A stretch of DNA of 36,807 bases from Trichomonas tenax. Taxonomy: Eukaryota > Parabasalia > Trichomonadida > Trichomonadidae. The translations under genes were made by a program, and so were the position numbers. Position 1 is the first letter of the stretch, and every line of letters starts with the position of its first letter. The notes beneath the pieces were generated by a model, which was not told the origin of the DNA, made no database searches, and saw nothing but the letters and a program-made list of their open reading frames with translations. Below are positions 9,337 through 18,784 of the stretch, piece by piece. The stretch is taken from contig JALKBU010000492.1 of the NCBI GenBank assembly GCA_023091735.1, forward strand, positions 1-36,807, given 5' to 3'.

Positions 9337-10152
9337 TTACTTTCCAAGGCGAGCCTTCATAGCAGCAGCCAACTGGTCCTGTGGTGAATTTCCTGGTCCG
9401 CCGATGGCAATACCCTTTGTATAGCTGAGAATTTCGGTCATCTTAGAGACATAGATTTGCTTGACGTGCTCCATGAAGTTTGCGGCGTTGTCTTCGATCA
9501 TTGTGCCGACATTGACGAGCATCTCGATGTTGTCCTTGGCTGGGAGGCTCTTGACCTTTGAGTCAGCGCATCCGCCTGACATGATGACCGGCTTTCCTCC
9601 TGGAACGTTGACCTTGAGCTCGAGAAGGATGGAGGAGACCATTTCGTAGTCGTACTGACCGGAGGCTGTCTTGGTGATAGTGAAAACATCAGAGCATGAG
9701 ATCGAGCCATCGAATTCCTCAGTCTGAGAGTTGCAATCCTTGCGGACGAAGACGCCGAGGCCGAATGAATTGTCCTCAAGGTCCCAGCAGTAGACGGAGA
9801 GAGTTCCGTATCTGAAGAAGAGGTTGAGGTAGGATGCGAAAGACTTGTTCGCGAGCTCTTCGAGTTTGCGCAATTTCTGCGATGGAAGCTGACCGTCAGG
9901 AAGCGATGGGTAGTATTTGTTCGAGAATGGGGACCTGAATGAGTCACCGTCGCGGTTGTAGTCGCATTTGATGAAGTCTTGATGTGTTTCCTTGTCCTGC
10001 TCTATTTTAAGCGGGATATCGACAGCAGAAATCATTTCGTCGGTGAGGTCCCGATTGAGCTGGAAGATGTCGAACATTCTCTCTTCGACGTCCTTCGGGG
10101 GGACGTGGCGGAGGAGATCGAGGCCAGCAGTCACCGGGGAATCGTATGACAT
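9337..10152 (-). CDS. F-actin capping protein subunit beta
   Basis: 271 residues, the usual length for CapZ beta (about 270-280). The N-terminal sequence has the family pattern: LDLLRHVPPK, then the diagnostic KCDYNRDGDSFRSPFSNKY around residues 62-80, followed by the Asn/Phe-rich central sheet. The protein forms an obligate heterodimer with the alpha subunit and caps barbed ends of actin filaments in the cytosol, limiting their growth; it also works in dynactin-like complexes in other eukaryotes. The C-terminal tentacle is short (AAAMKARLGK), within family variation. The alpha partner is not in this window. The gene is convergent with the coiled-coil gene (108 bp) and divergent from the transporter gene. 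Confidence 0.95.
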   Translation of the reverse strand: MSYDSPVTAGLDLLRHVPPKDVEERMFDIFQLNRDLTDEMISAVDIPLKIEQDKETHQDFIKCDYNRDGDSFRSPFSNKYYPSLPDGQLPSQKLRKLEELANKSFASYLNLFFRYGTLSVYCWDLEDNSFGLGVFVRKDCNSQTEEFDGSISCSDVFTITKTASGQYDYEMVSSILLELKVNVPGGKPVIMSGGCADSKVKSLPAKDNIEMLVNVGTMIEDNAANFMEHVKQIYVSKMTEILSYTKGIAIGGPGNSPQDQLAAAMKARLGK

Positions 10153-10505
10153 TCTCTAGATGATGATAACCGCTTTTTGCATTCAAATTGGGGACATTGC
10201 AAACTTAACATTTCTATTGCCTTAGATGCGGATTCGGTTATAGGACCGCTGAGGGGTCTATTTTGATCAAAAATAGGCGGAAATCTCTGGGATTTGGATT
10301 TTTTTTATTTTTTACAAAGATTGAGCGAATTGATTTTTGTTTGCATAAAATAAAAATATTCATATTTGTTTGCATTCTTTATGATCTAGATTTGTTGTTA
10401 TTGGAGAATTAATCCAAAAATGAGCGTTTTAATAAAAATTTTGTGTAAAACAGAATAAGAGAAAAAGTCGATGAATTATCAAAAAATTGAGAACTGTAAA
10501 CAAAA
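10153..10505. other. Divergent promoter region, capping protein / transporter
   Basis: 353 bp of mostly AT-rich sequence between two start codons. It contains a near-palindrome, CTATTTTGATCAAAAATAG (10258-10276, one T short of perfect), and a GC-richer stretch GGACCGCTGAGGGG just upstream. No ORF. Role of the palindrome is unknown. Confidence 0.4.
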
Positions 10506-11708
10506 ATGTTTAAATGGATCGAAGCCTTCCAGATCTTCGCCGCGGTCTGGATCATTGTTATCATAGGCCTCGTCTGCGGCGTGCTCAAGATCTTCACAGC
10601 GAAGGACGTCTACTCGATCAGGAGGCTCATTTATCTCGTTCCGATGGCTGCGATGCTCTTCCGCGAGATAGGAAACAGCAAGCTCAACAAGACAACGTGG
10701 GTCTCGTTTGAGCACGCGATCATCATCCAAGGACTTATGCACTTAATTTCGTACATCTACGCATTGATATATCATCCAAATGACACAGTCGGAATTAAGT
10801 TCCTGAAGAACGCGATGGCCCTCTGTCAGACAGATTTCCTATATTACGCTGTTCCCATCTCTCAGGTTTTATTTACATCGTCAATATCTGTTCACGCGGC
10901 ACTAGCATGCTTCGTACAGTATTTGCTGATCGTCCCCTTCCACCAGGTCCTCGGACTCGCATTCGTTGACGATTGTGAAAAGAAAATGAACGAAAATCAC
11001 GAACCAGGTACTGCACCACCACCTCCAATTGAGCCTAAGGAATTTCCTAAGCCTCCTGCCGAAGAAGAGGAAGAATTGAATGATAATATGGAGGAAGAAC
11101 AGCAGCATGAATATGAAAGTAGTGAAAATCATGAACAACAAAAGAATCAAGAACAGCCAAAGGAAGAGCCAAAGCCGACATCTCCTCCACTGGATGTTCC
11201 AGCACCTGCTGCAGAACCAAAGAAGCCAAGATACTGGATAAAGCCTTGGCTGATTACATGGGCATTCGTCAATCAGCTCACAATCTGCGGCGTATTGGGT
11301 ATCATCTGGAGTGCGATCAATATCAAGATGCCAAAGTTTTTGGATGGTTTCGTTACAGATCTCCAGAAGGCAATTTACGCAGCGGGTTTGTTCTGTAATG
11401 GCATTGTCATATGGAACCACTCTTTCAAGGGGGCCCCTGTCGTTGATGTGATTGTTGGCGTTCTATCTCATTTCTTCGTTCAGCCTGCTCTCTCTTACGG
11501 TGTCTCATTACTCTTGAAGCAGCCTGACGACATAACACAATTCCTTGTTTATACAAACGCTGCACCATCAGCGATGTATGGTTATCACATGAGTTTAACA
11601 TTCGAATTTGGCGAGTGCTTGATTTCCTATATTTTATATTGGACATCCCTCATCACATTGCCTGTCTACTTGATTTGGACAGCTATTCTTAATGCGATAT
11701 ACAAATAA
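10506..11708 (+). CDS. Auxin efflux carrier-type membrane transporter
   Basis: A 400-residue polytopic membrane protein with the layout of the Mem_trans/auxin efflux carrier family (PF03547-like): an N-terminal bundle of hydrophobic helices (about residues 8-155), a long hydrophilic central loop (about 158-243) and a C-terminal bundle (about 246-398). The opening segment, FQIFAAVWIIVIIGLVCGVL, and the tail with helix-breaking prolines (NAAPSAMYGYHM) fit the family. The central loop is unusual in composition: proline-, glutamate- and glutamine-rich with PPPP and EEEEE runs. In protists the substrates of these carriers are not known; auxin transport must not be assumed. Start ATG at 10506 gives a complete first helix. 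It ends 27 bp from the convergent broken gene. Confidence 0.8.
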   Translation: MFKWIEAFQIFAAVWIIVIIGLVCGVLKIFTAKDVYSIRRLIYLVPMAAMLFREIGNSKLNKTTWVSFEHAIIIQGLMHLISYIYALIYHPNDTVGIKFLKNAMALCQTDFLYYAVPISQVLFTSSISVHAALACFVQYLLIVPFHQVLGLAFVDDCEKKMNENHEPGTAPPPPIEPKEFPKPPAEEEEELNDNMEEEQQHEYESSENHEQQKNQEQPKEEPKPTSPPLDVPAPAAEPKKPRYWIKPWLITWAFVNQLTICGVLGIIWSAINIKMPKFLDGFVTDLQKAIYAAGLFCNGIVIWNHSFKGAPVVDVIVGVLSHFFVQPALSYGVSLLLKQPDDITQFLVYTNAAPSAMYGYHMSLTFEFGECLISYILYWTSLITLPVYLIWTAILNAIYK

Positions 11709-11735
11709 ATATAATAAAGTAGTTTATTTCAAAAA

Positions 11736-12021
11736 TCACTTGGCATTACGGGTGATACCAACTCTTCTTAGCGGTGGTAGTGTCAATTTTGGTCCCAGTG
11801 TTCCAGCAATTCTTTTGAACTTGTTAGGTTCCGGTGCAGGCTTTGCTGCCACTTTGTTTGTCTTCTTTGACGGTTTTATTGTCTTTGGATCCGGTGCAGC
11901 TTTCGATTTCACTGTTTTTTTTGATAGGCTCAACGAAATCTTCGTCCTCAACATCGTCCTTCTTCACGCCGCCTTAGTCGTTGTCGCTGAGATTGCCGAA
12001 GTCGCAGTGGTCGTCGCTCAT
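11736..12021 (-). pseudogene. Small charged protein gene, broken by stop and frameshift
   Basis: Read from the ATG at 12021, the frame gives an acidic start (MSDDHCDFGNLSDND), a TAA at 11974-11976, then continues in frame with GGVKKDDVEDEDFVEPIKK up to a run of eight T on the plus strand (11915-11922). After a one-base shift at that run the frame continues with TVKSKAAPDPK and a Lys/Pro-rich tail to a stop at 11736. Acidic head and basic tail make sense only together, so I read this as one ancestral gene of about 94 codons with one nonsense and one homopolymer frameshift. The last residues, LRRVGITRNAK, loosely recall RVGLSR-type motifs at the ends of some DNA-repair proteins; that is weak. 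A sequencing error at the homopolymer would remove one of the two lesions, not both. Confidence 0.6.
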
Positions 12022-12411
12022 TGAACAGTGAACTTCATCTTTTTTGGTTCATTTTTTGCTATTGGTGGATAAAAATCGTTTTAATAGTGTGTCATTCGCG
12101 AAGAGGACCTCTTTTGTTGCATTGTTTTCCTCTCAATTCATTCATGTTGTCTTAACGTATTTTGTTATTTCAAATCCATTCTTGAGCTTAAAGTGGTTTT
12201 ACGATATTTACCAAAAATTCACAACATTAATATTTTTTGATATTTTGCACAGAAATACAATTGGGGGTAGTATGTATTTTGTAAAAAGTGGTTTCTCACA
12301 ATTTTATAATCTCATCTGAGAAATTTGAGAGCCAAAGGCGAATAATATGATCAAGGCATCGTTAATAGCGCAATTTGGAGAAAATCTGAGAATGCAATTG
12401 TAATTTTATTT
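12022..12411. other. AT-rich spacer upstream of kinase gene
   Basis: 390 bp between two start codons on opposite strands. An open frame at 12044-12319 has hydrophobic low-complexity content and no recognisable domain, so it is not called. An initiator-like TCACT for the minus-strand gene is at 12027-12031. Confidence 0.45.
12027..12031 (-). promoter_or_regulatory. Initiator-like motif TCACT
   Basis: On the minus strand TCACT matches TCA(+1)Y(T/A) and would place transcription start 8 nt before the ATG at 12021. Its presence at a now broken gene suggests that the promoter outlived the reading frame. Confidence 0.4.
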
Positions 12412-13380
12412 ATGGATCTCATTGACGACGAAGAGAGGGAATTTCTGCGGCAACAGGAGCTGATTATGACGGGAGAGATCGCGCGTGGTGCGTTCGGTGT
12501 GATTCTCAAGGTGTACTCGATCCACTACAAGCAGGAATTTGCACTGAAGCGGATTCCCGTTGAGCACTTCGACAAGAAGGAAATAGAGTGTACGCAGGGA
12601 ATCGATAGCTCGAGGGTTGTCAACTTGTACCGCTTTTTCAGTTTCAAGAACAATTATTACCTAATGATGGAAATATGTTCGAATGACTTAGAGAAGATCG
12701 TGAAGGATGGACCGAAAATATCAAGAGAAGATATGTTCAAGTACGTTCATGGAGTGATTCTGTCCATAAAGGCTTGCCACGATGCAAATATTGCACATTG
12801 TGACATTAAACCTTCGAACTTTATGATTGATCACTACGGAAGGGTTAAAATTGGCGATTTCGGACTCGCGACAAATGTTTCGCAAAATATCTCATTCGAT
12901 AAGATGAGGGGAACAAGATATTTCATGTCACCGGAGATGATCACATCCAAGGAGTACGACCTACTGAAAGCCGACGTGTGGGCTGTCGGTGTCACCTTAT
13001 TTTTCGTCGCAACCGGATCATTACCTTTTTGGGCGAAATATCAAGATACACTCTTCTCGTTAATCTGCAAAGGAATGTACCACATAGAGAAAGTCAACGA
13101 GCCACTGCTCAGACAAGTCATTTTGAGGTGTCTCGAAACTAATCCAAACCAAAGGTGCTCAATCTCAGATCTTTTAGAACTGCCATACTTCAAGAGGACC
13201 AGCGCAATGGCATCCGACAAACTTTTAGTCCAGACAGCATCGAAGATAATAAGACCAAGATTAAACACGTGCCAGGTCAAAAAATACAGGTCAGGAGTCT
13301 TCACGAAGGAGACTGCACCCAAAATTGTGTCATACCTCGCGATGTGCAAGTCAAGCGGAGACGTTATTCTTATTCAATGA
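12412..13380 (+). CDS. Protein kinase, local family member 1
   Basis: A 322-residue Ser/Thr-type kinase. Glycine loop GAFGV (26-30), ATP lysine in FALK (K46), catalytic loop HCDIKPSN (129-136, Asp present; the residue before it is Cys rather than Arg, so the enzyme is not an RD kinase), DFG at 149-151, and SPE in place of APE at 173-175. After the domain comes a basic tail with KIIRPRL, related to the VKPQ-like tail of its three neighbours. It belongs to the same expansion as the genes at 13462, 16635 and 19770, but its N terminus (MDLIDDEEREFL) is the most divergent. All catalytic residues are present, so activity is expected. Substrate unknown. Confidence 0.85.
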   Translation: MDLIDDEEREFLRQQELIMTGEIARGAFGVILKVYSIHYKQEFALKRIPVEHFDKKEIECTQGIDSSRVVNLYRFFSFKNNYYLMMEICSNDLEKIVKDGPKISREDMFKYVHGVILSIKACHDANIAHCDIKPSNFMIDHYGRVKIGDFGLATNVSQNISFDKMRGTRYFMSPEMITSKEYDLLKADVWAVGVTLFFVATGSLPFWAKYQDTLFSLICKGMYHIEKVNEPLLRQVILRCLETNPNQRCSISDLLELPYFKRTSAMASDKLLVQTASKIIRPRLNTCQVKKYRSGVFTKETAPKIVSYLAMCKSSGDVILIQ

Positions 13381-13461
13381 AATTTTTGTTTATTTTGTAT
13401 AAAAAATATTTTTCAGAAAACAAGAAATTTTTCAGTGCAATATTTTTTATCGTCAATTCGA

Positions 13462-14430
13462 ATGAACCCGCAAGAGATAGAGTTCTTCGACGCGAACGAC
13501 ATCCTCTTCCAGCACATAATTGCGCAGGGCGGCTCCGGCACCGTCTTCTACATCCACTCACTGCAGTACAATGCGAACTTCGTCTTGAAGAAGATTCCGG
13601 AGGAGATCTTCCAGGAGTCGGAGGTGCAGTGCCTGAAGGAGATAGACGAGCCTCGCATCGTTTCATTGTCGAAAATATACAAGTTCGAGAACTTCGTATA
13701 TCTTCTGTTCGAGTACTGCCCAACAGACCTCGAGGAAACCCTAAGGAAGAGCAAGAATATCACGCCCGATGAAGTAAGGAGGTACTGCAGGAACGTGATA
13801 TGCTGCGTGAAATCATGCCACGACAGAAAAGTCGCACACAGCAACATAAAGCCTTCGAACTTCCTGATAGATAAGTACGACCGCATAAAAATTGGAGATT
13901 TTGGTTTGTCGCAGATTTACACGGATAATCCCTCCAGTACGGCGTATAAGGGCACGTTATACTTCATGTCACCGGAAATCTTCATGAAACAGCAATTCAA
14001 ACCAATGGCGGCCGATATCTGGGCACTCGTGGTAACCTTGTACTCCATCGCCGTCCGAAAGTACACGTTCAGGTCCAAGAAGACGGCGAAGATCCTAACT
14101 AAGATACAGACGGCGAGTTACAAGAAGGAGTTCATCACTGATCCAGAATTATTAGATCTGATCGAGAGGTGCCTAAAAATTGACCCAAAGGAGAGAGCGA
14201 AGTGTGAAGAGCTTCTAGAGATGCCGTATTTCAAGAATGAGCAGAGGCCAGAGGCAGCAGAGAGAATCCCTTTGAACAGAAAGGACTCTCTCATGAAGAG
14301 CCACAGCCTCATCATCATGCCGCAGGTCAGCAAGGGAATGATTTCGCTAGGAATGTCAAGGAGTTCAAATCACTCAAGGATTCAACTTCTTGGATCACAG
14401 TCCAAGTCTTCTCAGCGGTTTAACTTGTGA
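13462..14430 (+). CDS. Predicted pseudokinase, local family member 2
   Basis: 322 residues, MNPQEIEFFDAND start shared with the genes at 16635 and 19770. It keeps the lysine (K43 in VLKKIP), DFG (146-148) and SPE (170-172), but the catalytic loop reads HSNIKPSN: the catalytic aspartate (position 128) is asparagine. The paralogues have HCD or HSD here, so the change is GAC-type to AAC in this copy only. The reading frame is otherwise intact over the whole domain, which argues for selection on a non-catalytic or weakly active protein. The tail carries SLIIMPQ, matching the family tail. I start at the ATG 13462, aligned with the paralogues; an in-frame GTG at 13435 is not credible. The gene is 81 bp after the previous kinase gene, same strand. 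Confidence 0.8.
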   Translation: MNPQEIEFFDANDILFQHIIAQGGSGTVFYIHSLQYNANFVLKKIPEEIFQESEVQCLKEIDEPRIVSLSKIYKFENFVYLLFEYCPTDLEETLRKSKNITPDEVRRYCRNVICCVKSCHDRKVAHSNIKPSNFLIDKYDRIKIGDFGLSQIYTDNPSSTAYKGTLYFMSPEIFMKQQFKPMAADIWALVVTLYSIAVRKYTFRSKKTAKILTKIQTASYKKEFITDPELLDLIERCLKIDPKERAKCEELLEMPYFKNEQRPEAAERIPLNRKDSLMKSHSLIIMPQVSKGMISLGMSRSSNHSRIQLLGSQSKSSQRFNL

Positions 14431-14662
14431 GTGACTTATTTTTTTGTTTGTTTTTAGTTTGATATAAAAAATTTGAAAAATATTGAAGTTTTCGTCCCTC
14501 TCCATGGCACATACACGGGAAAATACGCAGAAATCTGTTCTCTAAAAGAAATCGGTGTCAGTGGCAATCTTTGGTCGAATCGACGAAAGAATTTTTAATC
14601 GCTTTGAGTGAAATTTTGATAAGAAATTGATCGCGAATTTTACTAAGATTTTGCCATAAAAA

Positions 14663-15667
14663 ATGGGAGAAACACGAGACCACGCGCCTGCAAAGCAGTC
14701 CAAGTTCAGCGACCTGATCATCAGGACGATTTCCTCCGTCATCCTTGTCTCAATTGAGATCGTGATCATGTGCGCTGGAAGATATCCGCTGTTTGCTGAG
14801 TTGTTGATTATTCAAGTTTTTGCATTCAGAGAACTCCTCAATCTTAGCATCGAACAACAGAAGGAGAAGCTCATTGGCCACAGAATCAGAGTTTTCCCAT
14901 ACATTCTGTTATTTGCTATCACATACGCCATTTCCGGCAAGACAATCCTCTACTACTTCATTGCCGACTCCATCATCGCCAAGTATCACCCGATTTTCTG
15001 CTTCGCGATCGTTGCGATCGCTCTCATGCTCTTCGTCACCGGTTTGACGCCAGAGAACGATCAATACGCATACAAGCGCTTCACATACGCTTTCTGCGGC
15101 GCAATCATCATCGGCGTTCCTTGCAACCTCTACACGAAGTTCGCAGACACGTCTCTCTACTGGTTCTTCGTCCCTCTCTTCTGCGTCGTCATGAACGACA
15201 CTTCCGCGTATTTCTGCGGAAGGTTCTTCGGCCGCCACCCACTCATCAAGCTCAGCCCGAAGAAAACTGTCGAGGGCTTCGTTGGCGCCGCAATTCTCAC
15301 TCCTTTGACGTTCATTGGCATCACATACCTCTCTTCTAAGTTCCCGTTCATGTACTGCCGCCAGAACCACCCATTCGACTTCGGCGTTGAGTGCGTGACG
15401 CCGAAGGAGTTCGTTCTCAAGCACTACAATGTCTTCGGATACCAGTTCGACATCCTGCCAGCATACATCCACGCTGCAGTCATCGGGGTCTTCGCCAGCC
15501 TCATTGCTCCATTTGGTGGCTTCTTCGCATCAGGATTCAAGCGCGCGCTGGGAATCAAGGACTTCTCCAACACCATCCCAGGGCACGGCGGCATCTTAGA
15601 CAGAATCGACTGCCAGATCATCAACTGCTGCTTCGCTTACCTGTATTATATGACTTTTGTTCAATAA
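14663..15667 (+). CDS. Phosphatidate cytidylyltransferase (CDP-DAG synthase)
   Basis: A 334-residue multi-pass membrane enzyme that makes CDP-diacylglycerol from phosphatidic acid and CTP, the precursor of phosphatidylinositol and cardiolipin-type lipids, normally in the ER. Near the C terminus (about 290-316) it has the full CDP-DAG synthase signature: SGFKR, four residues, KD, then IPGHGG and DRID, with all conserved Lys, Asp, His and Gly residues in place. About eight hydrophobic helices precede it, with the Asn/Asp segment MNDTSAYFCGR around 178-188 and the LSPKKTVEG loop around 199-207, both typical of the family. Length is slightly below the usual 400-450 of animal and yeast enzymes because the N-terminal hydrophilic part is short. 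It sits inside the kinase cluster and is unrelated to it. Confidence 0.93.
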   Translation: MGETRDHAPAKQSKFSDLIIRTISSVILVSIEIVIMCAGRYPLFAELLIIQVFAFRELLNLSIEQQKEKLIGHRIRVFPYILLFAITYAISGKTILYYFIADSIIAKYHPIFCFAIVAIALMLFVTGLTPENDQYAYKRFTYAFCGAIIIGVPCNLYTKFADTSLYWFFVPLFCVVMNDTSAYFCGRFFGRHPLIKLSPKKTVEGFVGAAILTPLTFIGITYLSSKFPFMYCRQNHPFDFGVECVTPKEFVLKHYNVFGYQFDILPAYIHAAVIGVFASLIAPFGGFFASGFKRALGIKDFSNTIPGHGGILDRIDCQIINCCFAYLYYMTFVQ

Positions 15668-16634
15668 ATAACCTTTTTCCGATATTTTTACAAATGTGTT
15701 TCATCGCAAATTCGGATGCAGAGGGATATGCAGAGCCCAGATTCGATGAAATATCGGCTTAAAATCGATATTTTACAATCGGAGGAAAAAGAAGTGTATC
15801 AACTCTGGGAGTCAGAACCAGATCAAACATGTATGAGCAAATATAACTCTTATGTGATGCCATACATAGTTGTAGTGTTAAACATATAATATCGTTTCAT
15901 ATTTTTCATTAACAATTTGATATTAGTTTATTATTGAGTAAATAGCAATATTTATTATAAATATATCACATGCCAACAACATAGTAACATATTACAAATA
16001 ATAAAAACTCCTAATTGAAAAATTGTTCAGTATCTTAATTTATAAATACACGAAATCATTGCGGAGACGACAATATACATAGATGCATGCACATATTACA
16101 TGCTTTTAATGTGATGCACCAACTTATACTCATAGCCTCCCAATGAATATGCTGAAATTATTGATAAATAAAAATAAAGTATTCAAAAATAAAAACGATG
16201 GAAATAATTAGCATCATATATACTATTTTATTAATGTAAACAGTGTCAAATAAATTGTGAAAAAATAGTTTTTAATATGATTTATTATAACATTTACATA
16301 ATGGTAATGCTAATTTTGCCAATTTTGGTCGCTAAAAACAAATTTGAGAGTTAAAACATTTCTGAGGAAAATTGTAAAGATATGCAATGCAGGAAATAGG
16401 TGTTTATTTTTGAGAGGAAAATTTCCTGTTGGGATTGGTAATCTATCCAAAAGAAATATGAATATCTGTTAATCATATTGAAAATAAATTCAAAAAATAT
16501 TAAATAAAAATAAAATTATTTTCCGTAAATCTCTTTCAGAATAAGCAATTAGTAGAACCTTAATTGTGTAAGGTCTCAAAATATTGAACACAAAAAATTG
16601 AAATTTGAGAAAGTTTTGTGAATAATAAAAAAAG
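15668..16634. other. AT-rich spacer
   Basis: 967 bp, very AT-rich after about 15840, with no ORF, no clear inverted repeat and no recognisable RNA gene. The first 150 bases are closer to coding composition and may be the 3' region of the lipid enzyme gene. Confidence 0.5.
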
Positions 16635-17555
16635 ATGAATCCGGACGAACTTGAGTTCTTCGCGCAGTACGGCATCGAGTGCCTCGACATCATCGCGAAG
16701 GGCGGCTACGGCATCATATACTACGTGTACTCGAACCACTACAAGTCGAACTTCGCCCTCAAAAAGATCCCTGAGAAGTTTCTCAACGAAACGGAAATCG
16801 AGTGTCTGAAGTCAATTGACGACAACTACATCGTAAGTTTATATCAGTACTTCAAGTATGACGGTTACATTTACCTGCTGATGGAATATTGCCCGAGCGA
16901 TCTCGAGAAGATACTCAAGATTAAGCCAAGGCAGAACCCAGAGGACGTGTTCAGGTACACACATGACATCGTTTATTCAGTAAAAGCATGCCACGACAGA
17001 AATATTGCACACTCCGATATCAAACCAGCGAATTTCTTGATCGACAAGTACGGGAGGATAAAGATCGGCGACTTTGGACTCTCAAACTTCTACCTAAATC
17101 ACAGATATTCAAACTTATACAAAGGCACAAAATTGTTTATGGCTCCAGAAATTTTCAAGAAGAAGGAATACAATCCGATGGCCGCTGATGTGTGGGCGAT
17201 CGGAATTACGCTCTATTACATGGCGACACACCAATATCCATTTTATTCGCCAGATCCACAAGATTTGGCTCATCAGATAGAAATAGGCCTCTATGAGGAC
17301 GATAAGATCGATGACCCCTTCATGAGGCAGCTAATATCTAAATGCTTGGATGTTAATCCTCAAAAAAGGGCTACAATTGATGAGCTCATCAACTTGCCCT
17401 ATTTCACGCACGGCATTATTCCAAATGACTCATCAATTCACTCGATGATGAGGACAAATGGAAAACTCGTGAAACCTCAACTTGCGAAGCGTCTCTCCAT
17501 GTTCTCTCACCATTTCAACCTTTTCAACAAGTGCTTCAAGTCATTCCGCATCTAG
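16635..17555 (+). CDS. Protein kinase, local family member 3
   Basis: 306 residues, MNPDELEFFAQYG start. Glycine loop AKGGYGIIY (21-29), lysine in FALKK (K43), catalytic loop HSDIKPAN (126-133, Asp present, non-RD), DFG (146-148), APE (170-172), and the Asp-Val-Trp of subdomain IX. This is the intact member nearest in sequence to the pseudokinase at 13462 and to the decayed copy at 19770, and serves as the reference for reading their lesions. The tail has KLVKPQLAKRLSM, a basic extension with the family VKPQ motif. A purine-rich leader (AATAAAAAAAG) precedes the ATG and no initiator motif is close. Substrate and pathway unknown. Confidence 0.87.
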   Translation: MNPDELEFFAQYGIECLDIIAKGGYGIIYYVYSNHYKSNFALKKIPEKFLNETEIECLKSIDDNYIVSLYQYFKYDGYIYLLMEYCPSDLEKILKIKPRQNPEDVFRYTHDIVYSVKACHDRNIAHSDIKPANFLIDKYGRIKIGDFGLSNFYLNHRYSNLYKGTKLFMAPEIFKKKEYNPMAADVWAIGITLYYMATHQYPFYSPDPQDLAHQIEIGLYEDDKIDDPFMRQLISKCLDVNPQKRATIDELINLPYFTHGIIPNDSSIHSMMRTNGKLVKPQLAKRLSMFSHHFNLFNKCFKSFRI

Positions 17556-17901
17556 CTCTGCATTTCGAGATCAGTAGAATCTTTCTACTAATTTTGTTAT
17601 AGATTATGTTTGTAAAGTTGTTTTTATTACTATATTTCGCCTTCTTTCCCTCCAACAAACCGAAATTGCGAAACAATCACTGACAAAAAGCCGCTTTCGC
17701 TCGCGCTCCCAGCCGTTGATCACCTCCTTTCGCGAGAGATTAGAACAACAGCAGCTCAGAGAAAATATTTCACAGAAACTTTTGATAAAAAAATTGCTAC
17801 AAAAATCACGCGTTAATCATCGCCAGCGTGTTGTAAATCTTTTTTAAAACAAAAAAATACGAAAGCGAGACAACAGCCAACAAAGGCTCCACTTTTTTTC
17901 T

Positions 17902-18554
17902 CGTTGACCTTTTTGAGTTTTGCGATTTTTAACGAGTAAACCCCCTTCCTGGACGAATCTGATGAAACATTTAAGTGCTTTTTGTGGGTTCTGATTCTAG
18001 TGGTGTAATCTGTTTCATGATCTTAGCAAGGTATTACTTAATCATGATATTATATGATTACAAAGAGAAACCCATTACAAATCATTAATGTGCTTCTGTT
18101 ATGAATCTGTTTGATGATTATAACAAATACATCTCACTATTATAGCGTTTGCTCGCTTATTTTTGTTAGAGTTCCAGTCGAAAAATCAAAAAATAGAAAA
18201 GAAAAAATAGGCTACGCAGGAGTCAAGCGGCATTCCTTTGCTTATACATCGAGCATACATAACGTTATGCTACCTCAAGTTCACACAAAATTTGCTCATT
18301 GGGAACATTACATATCAAATTTTCGATTTTACATGACAAATATCAGATAATATGTGTCGAAAATGGTGACTTTCGTTATTTTACATGTCAAAATTCGATG
18401 AAATATCATTGAGGCATTGAGATCCTCGAGTTAAATAGACAAGCAAATGCTATAAACATACTCAGCACCCCTGAAAAGCACGTAAATGTCTTCTCAGTTT
18501 GGCTTGATAAGGGGGTTTACTCGTTAAAAATCGCAAAACTCAAAAAAGGCAACG
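17902..18554. mobile_element. Inverted-repeat element A (about 650 bp)
   Basis: The 46-base arm at 17902-17947 (CGTTGACCTTTTTGAG to AGTAAACCCCCTT) recurs in reverse complement at 18509-18554 with 44 of 46 positions equal; similarity weakens outward into T/A runs. The interior of about 560 bp has no transposase-like ORF. This is the form of a non-autonomous DNA transposon with terminal inverted repeats, although I could not find clear target-site duplications, so the true ends may be slightly further out. Confidence 0.6.
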
Positions 18555-18784
18555 GGAAAAAATTCAACCGCCAACAAGCAGCGAGAATTCGCCTTCACTC
18601 GAAATTTTGTAAAAAATCTCAATTTTGATCTAATATTATGGCAAACTTTATCTCAATTTTGAACAAAAATCATCATATTATGAATTTCTAAAATTTTCTG
18701 AAAAATCTCTTTTTGATTATATATATCCCAAAATCGTGAGGGAATATTCCATTTGACGTTTAAAACCTGTCGACAATGGAGTAG

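Noticed and set aside
12044..12319. 91-codon frame upstream of the first kinase
   Set aside because: Phe/Ile/Ser-rich with no domain; starts without a convincing ATG context and lies in a promoter-like spacer.
18111..18350. 79-codon frame inside element A
   Set aside because: No similarity to transposases that I can see, and composition like the surrounding spacer.
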